Below are positions 25,301-35,393 of a stretch of DNA of 64,000 nucleotides, piece by piece (position 1 is the stretch's first letter; every line of letters begins with the position of its first letter). The stretch comes from Erodium maritimum (lineage: Eukaryota > Streptophyta > Magnoliopsida > Geraniales > Geraniaceae). The notes under the pieces are model-generated. The model saw nothing but the letters and a program-made list of their open reading frames with translations. It did not search any database and had not been told where the DNA came from. Position numbers and translations under genes: made by a program. The stretch is from positions 11,050,001 to 11,114,000 of the forward strand of contig OY997588.1 of assembly GCA_963921825.1 (NCBI GenBank), in the 5' to 3' direction.

Positions 25301-28283
25301 TGGGACTTCTTTTTTTCAGGTCAGAAATGAAGATAGACGATATTAGGCAGGACCCAAATGATGTTCATAAAGATGAGAATTTGGAACAATCCATATTGTT
25401 GCAGTTTAATGACACTGCTCCCCTTCAGGGTAATTCGGACTAGGTTTTTTATGATTCTACTCTTAGTTTAGTGAATATAGTCATCAGAAAGGGTGGTTTA
25501 TTGAGAAGTCTTTATACTGTGATTAGGTCACATTAGGAGACTTTAGAACCTTTTCCTGACATGCATGCATGGATGAGTTGTGTATGTATCCTTTAGCATT
25601 GGGTTATCTATGTACAAGAGTCACACTTTCACTTAGCTGTTCGTTATTTCAATTTTTCATGATGATTCAAATTAGCTTGTCAAACTTGGTGTTAGAGTTT
25701 AGTTTATTTCCAGTTACAAGTATTTCCCATTCTTCGTTAAGTTAGGTTTCCTATGTTGTTTAGTAATTAGTATTTCCTATTTAGAATAGAGTTAATCCCT
25801 ATATAACGGGATGCTCTCATTGTATTGAAACATCAAGATCATTAAGTATCATCAATAATATTTCAGACTTTTACAGAGTTTAATCCTCAAATGTCTTCAT
25901 TTTCATAGATAAACTAGGTTGGTCTCAATTTTACAATTATTTTCCCTTGCAGACTTTTCTTCAGCAGATAGTCAGGATTCACCAAATTCAGAGAGCAAAT
26001 GGCGGAATAGTTTTCCACAGATTGCTGTTAAGTACTTACGCCATTTTTGGAATCTTATTGACTGAATAACACTATTTCACTGTGTGAGTTCTCTTCATCA
26101 GTAACTTGCTTCTCTTATTTCCCTTTTCTCCATTTAACGCAGACTAACAAAAAATCACTTGAAAGTCATATCTCGAACAATATACTCAACATTTCTTCGG
26201 GGTTTCTGCATCTTGCTGGCGATTCTTTGATTCCAGAATCTATCTCTAAGAGTTACTTGAAAGATGCCAAAGTTCTGCAACAGGTGGATAAGAAATTCAT
26301 CCCAGTTATTTCTGGTGGAATACTTGCTGTTATTGACCAGGTCCGTAACTTTCAGTCTCTTAGATAGTACTCTTTTTCTGGCATGCAAATGCATGTCATA
26401 TAGCTTTTGCACCGTGTACAGCTACCCCAAAGTTTCCTTGTGAGGTTTTACTAGATAATACAATCACTCTGGACGTACTAGCTGCTACAGAGGTGCTTGG
26501 TGGTCTCTGAAAGGAGAACAAATACATAGTAACAGTTTTACATGAATAACCTTGTTCTGCAGAGCAAAATAAGCGTCAATTTTCATTAAAATTTGATGCT
26601 TAGTACATGTAGAACTTATACTAGATGAAGTTTCATATCCATCAACCAATCAAAAACATTTAGGCGCAGCACGGTTGCAAACGTACCTGCTGACACAAGG
26701 AATTGACCGACGTCGAGATTTTGTCAGTATTGACTTTGCGATTTCCCTCTTTCTGCAGCATGCTGCAGATGAAAGAATTAGACTGGAAGAGTTGCGTGAG
26801 AAGGTAAATATGTTTTTGCAGCTTACAATTGCAAAGTTATATGCACATGCTTGACTTCAAGGATTGATGAATAATCAGGTCTTGTCTGGAGAAGCAAGGA
26901 CAACAGCTTATTTGGATGCTGAAAAGGAGCTGGTATGTCTTTCTGTGATGGTATATGGGGTTCTGCTGTAGCTATTATTTGTTTCTTCATGTCAATGGTT
27001 CCAGGGATAAGCTTGTAACTGTACAATTTCAGGTTTTACCTGAGATTGGATATCAGTTACTGGACAATTATGCTGAACAGATTAAAGATTGGGGTTGGAT
27101 CTGTAACATTCATGCTCAGGATTCAAGATCCTTCAAGAAGTGATTTCCATATCTCTCTTTTATATCTTTATTGTTATTATCAGCATAGAAACAGACTGAA
27201 TACTGGCGACAGTCTATCCTATATACTAGTAAAGGGGCAGTCCACTTGTACGAGGCTCCCACCATAGTGGGTTATAAAGGCCAGTAATACAATATACTGG
27301 TCTTCGAATTGTTGATTGGCTAGGAATTAATTTTCTTAAGACTTCATGCATTTACAAGTTTAAAATGGTTCTTGATTATGTAATATTGGATATCTATTAA
27401 ATTAGGAGTTTGTATAGTCCTTAATTATAGAGCTGTTTATTCTTTGGGTTTATAACATTGGTTGCTTATGCAGAAATATGGATCTTATGCACAGGCGGCC
27501 AACAGTTGTCACATTACTTGCGGTGAAGCATCGTCCCTTTCCCCCCACTTATTTCTATCTTTCTGACTGATTTATCATGTGGAATTATTTGCCTTTTTAT
27601 TGATTTTTATAAGTAGTTGTGATCATAGTTTCAACCATGTACAGGTTCCCTGCATTTTAGGAGTCAAATTATCTGATGTGGATCTTCTAGAATTCATTCA
27701 ACAGGTAACATATTGTGGAGCGCTATTGCTCTTTATTTATGAGTCTCTTCAAATTATAGTATGTCTTCCTAAACTCCAATGTGCCATACACAGCTTTCTG
27801 ATACAGATGGATCATCTACTATACCACCTTCAGTTCTCAAAGTTCTTAATTACAAGGCGTGCAGAGGTACATCATTAATGTGACTAAAAACATGCTATTA
27901 TATTATCCAACACCACAAACTATTCTAATGTTTATTGGCTTGTTGAAGGTGCAATCATGTTTGGGGATTCTTTACTACCTTCAGAGTGTTCTCTCATTGT
28001 TGAAGAGCTAAAGCAGACCTCACTATGCTTCCAAGTGAGTCTAAATAGTTCCAGTTGGACAAGAGAGAGTTTGGGTTCATTGTTGTCTAATTGTTGAGTC
28101 TTTGCCATGCAGTGTGCTCATGGGCGACCTACAACTGTCCCTCTTGTTAACTTGGTTGCACTACGCAAGCAGATTCCTAAACTTGGATTGTCGAATGAGA
28201 GGTCAAATGAGCCTTGGCATGGACTACGCCGACAAGAACTCAGTCTTGAAAGAACTGTACAGCGTTTGAGGAGTGCTATCTAG
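19333..28283 (+). CDS. MLH3: DNA mismatch repair protein MLH3, 26 coding exons
   Basis: Exons: 19333-19345, 19449-19585, 20331-20382, 20468-20515, 21293-21447, 21558-21615, 22061-22118, 22198-22290, 22373-22538, 22618-22633, 22749-22969, 23229-23298, 23371-23445, 23647-25041, 25144-25237, 25320-25429, 25953-26026, 26143-26340, 26759-26803, 26879-26932, 27033-27139, 27474-27522, 27645-27704, 27794-27866, 27949-28034, 28113-28283. The 3678 nt encode 1225 aa (Arabidopsis about 1170). GHKL ATPase motifs: VVEELVYNSLDA (N42), DDGAGIS and GSFGSRGEAL. Exon 14 encodes the variable Ser-rich linker. The C-terminus has the endonuclease motif DQHAADERIRLEE (from residue 1010), ACRGAIMFGD and the metal-site-like CAHGRPTTVP. 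MLH3 pairs with MLH1 as MutL-gamma, which nicks DNA to resolve meiotic crossovers. The first coding exon is 13 nt and exon 10 only 16 nt. Every junction keeps frame, so the gene looks intact. Confidence 0.93.
25690..25875. mobile_element. Possible solo LTR in MLH3 intron 16
   Basis: About 186 bp starting TGTTAGAGTTTAGTTTATTT and ending CTTTTACA, with a TATA-like CTATATAACGGG and then CATTGTATTGAAACATCAAG, the layout of a short copia or TRIM LTR. No matching target duplication was found at the edges, so the call is tentative. Confidence 0.3.
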
Positions 28284-29514
28284 ATAGGGGCTTCATAAGA
28301 AGAGGCTATTGTAGCAAATCTGTAACTACCAACTAGCAAAGTTTCTCTTTGTTACCAATTGTTTTGTAATTGCTTGTGCAGTAGCATAACAATTGAGTGT
28401 TGGTTTGTTTTGTTTGGTGAAGCATGATTTGCACACATATAATGGATATCATATTTGGTTTGTTTTGTTTGGTGAATCATGATTTGCACACACTTAATGG
28501 ACATCATAGACCAATTTTAGTGTACGGTTGGTATCATTTTCATGAAGTAAAATAGTGGCTAGAGGAGGCCATGTATTAGCTATGTGATACTGTATACTAT
28601 AATAGCGTTCTTAATCATGACAGTTGTAGCATAGGGCTTCAGGATTCTCATCATACATTTCCTAGTCAGTGTTATGCAAATTGTGAATAATAAGGTTTAC
28701 ATGTGACCCTGATGACATATTGGCATGTACCTCTTGTCGTCTGGGGACATCCTACACCCAAGAGTTGAAGCCACTTCACATCTTCATCTTGGACCTTTGG
28801 GAGGACACCCAATTGTTGAAGTCCCCTCCAATGATTCAACTCTCACATCTTTATCTTGGACCTCAGGAAAGACACTCAATAGTTGAAGCCTCACATCTTC
28901 CTCTTGGAGATGTGGGTTCGACCCCATTCTCGACCACTATGAGTTTTGTTTGACCCGATACTGCTACACCATTTTTCAACAACATCCAGGTACGCGTTCT
29001 TGGCTTACCTGATGTGGACTACAATTTTTTTACTCTAATGTCAGCCTATCCTAGTTTGGGCAGTGCCGTTGTGGCCGGAGAGGAGATCAATAGAACTCAT
29101 CAATATTCAATAACATTCCAGCCAAACAAGGCTGCAACCGATCAGCACAAGAATCCATCAAGTTTGAATGTGTGCTGATCCTACCGTCAAATTTCAGACA
29201 TCAATACAATAATATCCAAAGAAAGACTAAATATCCTTGTGTGTATCAAAATCACAGATCTTTGTTCAAGGAAATTACAGTGCCAGCATCATTATCTTAA
29301 GATATGAACGGCATACTTGTTTATACAAGGTATCATAAACAACAGAAGAACCTATTCTTTTTGGTCAACTAATCTTACATTTACAAGTACAAACTCTATC
29401 CTGGTAAGATGAGGCGCACCTGACATCAAACATCTTGCTCCGCTTACTCATGATCTTTGTATATCTTATGGCTGTAGTTGTTCTCCCCTCAAAAAAAGCA
29501 TGCAACCCAACTCC
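28284..29514. other. Intergenic between convergent MLH3 and PIG-H
   Basis: It starts with the MLH3 3' UTR. A roughly 47-bp motif GGTTTGTTTTGTTTGGTGAA is duplicated near 28400 and 28455. Bases 28745-28915 contain a degenerate tandem repeat of about 67-70 bp built around CACATCTT and CTTGGACCT. The rest, to the PIG-H stop, is unremarkable. Confidence 0.45.
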
Positions 29515-31780
29515 TCAAAAAGAACTCTCCAAGGTTGTGGAGCTGTCGTTTTTACACGTATTTGGGATTTCTGAACTGTCGGTTGCAGCACACAAGGCAT
29601 TCCAAATAGGGACCAACATCTTAGATGGTGGACGTAATTCCTAGTTAATTGTTTCAAGTTAGATGAGTGAAAAAATTAAACAGAAAGTAGAGAAATACAC
29701 TAGATAAACAATAATTTATGCATTAGCACCAGTGCTTCTCGATATGTCCTTTAATTTATGAAGCAGATCTACTTAAGTAGACTCTGAACCCCAAACATAA
29801 CATGCCCTGTTGACTTCAGTTTATCAATCAGATTATTCCAAAAAGGTTATACAGCTTAAGACAAGATTGATTTACCTTAAATACTAACATCAATTTTTCT
29901 TCCCCGCGTACAATGAGAGACAAGCTCCAGAAGCAAGTGACAGGTGTCACACATTCTACCAGGACAGGTTTCAAAATCTTGTCGATGGGAATAAACCGAC
30001 GGGTAACTCTTCCACTACAGCATAATAAATAAATGAAGATTAAGAGATATGTTGGCAAAACTTGTGATTATCTATATACATAAAGTTATAGTATGACGTG
30101 GGTACCAAAATGCTCAACTATTGCAAGATTTCTTTCGAGACCAAGTCAGGGTTGGCCATAAAATGCCAAGTTAAAACAAAATTTTGTGGGAGTGCAAGGT
30201 AAGAATTATGTTCAGATAGATTCTGCAGTTAAATACTACAAAATAGACATCCTTGTTATTCTATGGCAAGTCCAACTGCTAGAAAATCTAAGCCTCACCA
30301 AACTATTACACGAGCAAGTAATAATTGTGAACAACACTATAGATCCCCCACCCCCAAAACCTCTTTGTACCTGCTACTACACTAATATATCCAAAAACTA
30401 TGTCCAGATTCACAAAAGAAGTGTGTGTGAGAGAGTGCATGAGAGAGAGAGAGAGAGAGAGAGAGGGAAGTCACCTTACATGATGAGTTTCAAGTTGAAC
30501 CCCGAAAGATGGCACAACCATGACAGACTCTGAGTAGTTCAAAGAAAAAACCATATTAGAGTTTGTTTTTAAAAAAGAAATCACACCAGAAGTAGTTAAT
30601 GGCACTTGATTTTCCATGCATAAAGATAGATAATTACAGTCCAGAAGACTGAAAGCCGTGTTTCTCGCATCCTCACCTTTCTTTATGGGCTCCAAAAGCA
30701 ATAATTTGATAAGAAATACACCAAGAAGAAAGCTCCAACACATTAACAACACTGACTGACCCTGATAGTATAATTGCAATCACATCAGGGATTGTCACAA
30801 GTCAACCAATGGGAACAGAATAGAAACCTTGCAGTATCACTATTATCAATACTTTTCAAACATAATTGTATCAAATCGGTATGCTCAAGTCAACCAAAGG
30901 CAGCCAAATACAGAAAACTTGCAGTATAGTCAAAATTTCCTGAAGCATGATTGTACCAAATCCGTATGCTAAGTCAACCAATGGCAATCAAATATAGAAA
31001 GCTTGCAGTATTATCAAGACTTCCTGTAGCATAACTGTATCATGTTTGCATGCTCTAGTTTAACCAGTGGCAATTAAATATACAAACCTTGCAGCATTAT
31101 CAAGCCTTTTTGAAGCATGACTATACAATATCCTTATGCTCAAGTCAACCAATAGCAAGCAGATATAGAAACCTTACAATATTATAAAGACTTTCTGAAG
31201 CATAATTGTACCAAATATGTCTGCTCTAGTTTTTAACAAATTGGGAGTACCCAGAAGTTCGTGTTGATCCTTCTATTCATGCTGTGTAGTCCTTTAGAGA
31301 ACTAATTATGTGAAGAAATGTGAGGATGAGACTTGTGACCAGAAACCAAACCAAAAAAAAGCTAGGGGTGATGCAACAATTACCATACTAAAACAAATGT
31401 GCATGTCAGGGACAGGAAATCTATTAAATAAATAAAGAACCAAACTACTTGTTTCATATTCACATCAAAAGCATCAATGTTGATTGTCACCAAACAAACA
31501 ACTTAACACTCCTATGATTAAACCATGTATCAAACTAAAAGCACCAATGACCATGAAATTATTTTAATAGAATAAGCATCAGGATGCAGAACCTACTGCT
31601 TACCTTGGCAGGATATAGATACAAGGCACTGGCCCAAGAAAGAACAACAAAGAGACAGATAAGGATACCCTTTGCAATGCTTCTCCTCACAACAACATGG
31701 TGCACGTCAATTGCTTCAGTTGGCCATTTCTGGTCATGCAAGTATATATATTTCGCATTTTCAATATAAGCCTCACCCAT
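29515..31780 (-). CDS. PIGH: GPI-GlcNAc transferase subunit PIG-H, 5 coding exons
   Basis: Minus-strand exons in reading order: 31780-31604, 30761-30677, 30529-30475, 30014-29876, 29640-29515; 582 nt, 193 aa, close to the Arabidopsis length. The start MGEAYIENAKYIYLHD, two hydrophobic segments (about residues 36-56 and 64-84), the PIG-H domain block ESVMVVPSFGVQLET and the run RRFIPIDKILKPVLVECVTP identify the family; the end has PPSKMLVPIWNALCA. PIG-H belongs to the endoplasmic reticulum complex that transfers GlcNAc to phosphatidylinositol, the first step of GPI-anchor synthesis. The exon 3 donor at 30475 (AAG|GTGACT) was chosen over a nearby stronger-looking GTAAGG because only it keeps frame into exon 4. 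Intron 1 holds a minisatellite and intron 3 starts with a CT microsatellite. The gene converges on MLH3. Confidence 0.88.
30441..30466. repeat. (GA)n microsatellite
   Basis: A perfect GA run of about 26 bp just inside PIG-H intron 3, 9 bp beyond the donor, preceded by GTGTGTGTGA. Likely to vary in length between individuals. Confidence 0.9.
30801..31232. repeat. Approximately 86-bp minisatellite, 5 degenerate copies, in PIG-H intron 1
   Basis: Units begin near 30801, 30889, 30973, 31058 and 31144, each opening with a variant of GTCAACCAATGGCAA and containing TTGCAGTATTATCAA and GAAGCATAATTGTACCAAAT. Spacing is 84-88 bp and the copies have diverged noticeably, so the array is not recent. Confidence 0.8.
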
Positions 31781-32275
31781 TTCACCCTCTAGGTTTCAGA
31801 TTATTGTCGCCCAAACCTGCATTCAGGCACAATACATTTGTTAACTATAACGTAATTGAAATTTCAACAAAATCAGAGTAAGGTTACACACTGTTTCGTC
31901 AGTTTCATAGCAATTGAAAGCTTGCAATTTTCAATGATAAAAGGAAACAAACAACACCAACCAATCCACCCAAAATGAGAATAGTCACTTCTAGGGCACA
32001 ATCTGATCTTCCAATTGCGAAATTGGCACTAAATTATCAGGAAAAAAAATACCTAAATTGATCCGAACCAGTTTAAAAAAATTGATTGGCGATTTACAGA
32101 TCTGCATTATCTGAATCAAAAAATTAAAGAACCTTTCTGCGAGCTTAACCAGTACTAGGATTCAAAAAAGGAGATGTGAGGAAAAGCGAGAGAGTATAGC
32201 CATGAAACTTGCCTCATGTTCAGCTCCTTCGGAGACTCCAGTGCCGAGCTGAGCTGCTGTGCGAGCTGTTTCTGC
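31781..32275 (-). promoter_or_regulatory. PIG-H 5' UTR with probable intron
   Basis: Minus-strand acceptor AATGCAG|GTTTGGGCG lies near 31819. Upstream, GAG|GCAAGTTTC near 32213 fits a GC-AG donor and follows a leader-like segment. This predicts an intron of about 390 bp in the 5' UTR. It is inferred from splice motifs only. Confidence 0.4.
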
Positions 32276-33408
32276 AAACGGGTTGATATATGTATGATGA
32301 TGAAGAAGACGATGGATGATGGGTGCAGGTCGCCAAAACGGTGCGTATTATTTATTTTTAGTTTTTGGAAAGAAAAAACGGTGCGGACGAACTCGCTTTT
32401 TCAATTTTTTTCCCTTGGGGTTCACGCCCATTTTATACTTCACAAACCAACCGGACCATACTAGAGTATTTCTTTTTCGTTTATAGAAATAAAAATCTTC
32501 CTTTCATTGTTTCATTTAAATAATATTTTTTACACCCTATTTGTATGATTTTTTCAAACTACGATGCATCTTCTCCTTAACTCTAAGGCTTGACGTTGTC
32601 GTCGGTATCCAAATCTACGAATTCAGTCTTGTCCAACACCTCCTCCCCCATCTCCTCTGGTGATTAACCTCCGACCCTCTCCTGGAGCTGTTAAGGTAAA
32701 GAAAGACATTCTGATACTCCACCATCGCCTGTGATGGCTTTGTACTAATATCACAGGGAGGATAGGAACGACTCCAATGACAAGAGAGGAACAGGTCCGG
32801 CCGTTATGGATCTTAGTGTTGGGTCATTTTAACCCCCGAACTGGATCATAGATATTGGGATAAGAGGTTGAATTTGCAGGCGTGGTCAATGATAAAAGAT
32901 GGTGTTGTCTCCTCTAGACTATAAGCAACAGTTGGAGGAAGATCGGCGACAACATTATGATGTCGTGGATCAGTAGCATGAATCTTTGTTGGTCCAAAAA
33001 ATTAGACAAGATTTGTTACACAGCCTCGCTAGTTCGAATGAGTACCAGACGGAAGAACGGGATGTTGTTGAGGAGACATGTCCCGTCCCATTGGAATCTA
33101 ACAAGGCCCGATCCTTCTCCTCATCTTTTCCCTAGACTAGTCATTGATCGCCCAAAGTACTTCCCTCTTCCCCCGCATGTCCCCACCAAAGGACTAAGGT
33201 GAAGTTCAAGCGAAACAGGTTTATTAGAGTCGAGGTAGAAAAAACGATATATGAGCCTCCTCACGAAAATAAGAATAGATTCTCCACTTTTTCATCTGGA
33301 ATAGCCGGACATTTTTGTTACAAGGTCAACGCCCCTGCATTTTCGTCCTTCTATGGTTGATAAAACCAATTTTCTTTTATGGCTTTAATAAAATGAACTA
33401 TTGTTCTG
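32276..33408. other. Unassigned sequence, possibly decayed retroposon
   Basis: Upstream of PIG-H. Bases 32570-33330 are GC-richer with many short frames and gene-like codon texture but no recognisable domain or splice structure. In the syntenic Arabidopsis region a BRF-like transcription factor gene is expected here (from memory); nothing like it was seen. Confidence 0.3.
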
Positions 33409-34290
33409 CTAAGAACATGTACAATGGGTCAAATCGGATGATTAAATCGTTACTGGTTGTGCAAAATAATGGCTTACATGCCTTGAAATAAACGGTGGAT
33501 GCTGAATTGATATTTTGCTGATTTAATTAAATGACTTATTAAAACTGTAAACGTTATATAAAAATGAAATAAATTTGGTAAAAATAATTAATAACAACAT
33601 AACTTAAAATAAATTTTATTCATCCCCGAATGATAACACAAGTACACAATTGTTGCATGTAAAAATATTTCTTCACTCATCGGTGGGATTGAAATACGCT
33701 CCAAATCGACTCATATTTGCTCAATAAGGTCATTTTGTAGTTGTCGGTGGGTGGAATTATTTGTGACACTAAGTCGAGCGTCCACGTGTGCTTGGTATTG
33801 CAAGGGCCCTCCTCGGTGCCATCGTTCCGGTGGTGTCCATTGTGGCATTTCTGGAGGGGTCTCGAACAACAATTCATCATCTCCATATTTGTACAGATGG
33901 CGTTCATCCTCTACAATCATGTTGTGTAGAATGATACAAGTGTGCATGTTATCAGCCACAACGAACTTGCTCCAAACACGAGCGGGACGGGAAATGATGT
34001 GCCACCGTGCTTGAAGAACTCCAAATACCCGTTCAATATCTTTCCGAGCACATTCTTGGACCTTAGTAAACAATTTTTGTTCGTTGATCCTTGGCATTAC
34101 TCTCGGTATGCCTCTTTCAACCCTTCGCTAGAGTCGTTCTTCAACTAAACGCATTTCCGTTGTCAACTCCTCATAAGATGGGCCGTCACAATCAGACATT
34201 TTGTAGTGAGACTGAGGAGAGAAATTTGGTAGAAAAAAGTGTGAGGAAGTTATAGAAGTAAATTGGTAGTTTGAGAATGGGGTATGGCGG
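33409..34290 (-). pseudogene. PIF/Harbinger transposase relic (ALP1-like), internally deleted
   Basis: A minus-strand promoter-like region (TATAAATA near 34290) precedes an ATG at 34199 (MSDCDGPSYEELTTEM) with a stop after 23 codons at 34128-34130. The frame then continues to 33711 with the transposase C-terminal third: RKDIERVFGVLQARW, then ARVWSK and HTCIILHNMIVEDER. These are conserved in plant ALP1-like/HARBI1 nucleases. The N-terminal domain and the catalytic core with the two aspartates are absent; only the block bearing the final acidic residue (ERVFG) is left. The left edge near 33415 has ACATGTACAATGGG, reminiscent of Harbinger ends, but the matching right end was not found. It is a dead, deletion-derivative copy. 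Confidence 0.7.
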
Positions 34291-34329
34291 TATTTATAGG
34301 ATTTTATTAAATTGTGGGATTTATTTATA

Positions 34330-35008
34330 GGATCTTTTTCTACCGTCGCCGCTCTTTTGATCGGAGTCGGTTTTATTTTTTTCTTGTCTTTTTTGCAGAC
34401 AGACTACCTCTGCAGGTCGCCGCCTACCCTTCAATCTGTGTCACAGCCTCTCCCTCGATTCGTGCTACCGATCATGCATCGCCGGACCGGTCCCGCCCTC
34501 GAGCCAGTAGCCACCGTGCCCCCCCTGACGTCTTCCGGAATACAGGCTCCACGCGCCGTCTTCCATCTGCAGCGGCCTCCTGCCCCAGGGTCACCCCTCG
34601 CCAGCATGGGTCTGCCCACTCGGTGGATCTGGGAACCGGGAGGAGGGACGGTCGGCTGGGGCCTATTTCAACGGCACCCGAATTCGGGACTCTCAACTTC
34701 GACCAAGCTTTTGCAACATGGAAGTCTCGGGGAATCTGCACTAAAGGCTAATTCGCTAGTAGGGTTCACTGTTTTAGTTTGAATAATAGCTTGGCTCAAT
34801 AAGTTTAGGACTTTGGTTTATTATTTTCTTGTAACGTTGAATCGAGAAACTCTTGAGTTTGGATCTGCGAATCAAAGCAGACTATTGTATGGAACCATGT
34901 GCGCCCGACGGGCTACAGCCGGTTGGGACAAAAAGCTGGTATCCGGGACTGTTAGGTCCCTCCTTGAATGGTAATACAACTATCTTTTTTCCGTTTTTTA
35001 AAAAAAAA
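34330..35008 (+). mobile_element. Retroposon-like fragment with poly-A tail
   Basis: A GC-rich 5' part with short open frames gives way to a 3' part that ends GGTATCCGGGACTGTTAGGTC, then a spacer and an A run at about 35000-35008. This resembles the 3' UTR of plant L1-type LINEs. No domain was recognised and no target duplication was found. Confidence 0.35.
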
Positions 35009-35393
35009 CTTAACAAAAAAAATCTCTTCAATATGATAGATGTGAACAAAAACAGCCAAAACCCCACAATTTCTCCATAAAACAAAGAGGTCGATATCAG
35101 TAATCACTGTCATTTCAACAAAACATCACAAAAGTAAAGCTGGATTTCACTCTGTAGACAAAAGACAACCGCTAATCAAGATTTGATAAATCTGCTTAGC
35201 ACACAAGAACCATTCAGACAACTAGAAAGACATGTAGTACCAAACCTATAGACAAAAAAAGGACTAAGTTTGCTATGTTATGCACTGTATATTCCCCATG
35301 ATCACAAGCCAGGTATTGTGAATTGCCGCGCGGGAATGGCTTAGATGTCGCCATGTTAACAAAATAAACAATGTTGTACGAATATAATAAGTG

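Noticed and set aside
28905-28935. GGTTCGACCCC as a tRNA T-arm
   Set aside because: No acceptor stem, D-arm or anticodon arm could be placed upstream; the motif lies in degenerate repeats.
30475-30480. GTAAGG donor at 30479 for PIG-H exon 3
   Set aside because: It looks stronger but puts exon 4 out of frame; the donor 5 nt further restores the conserved protein.
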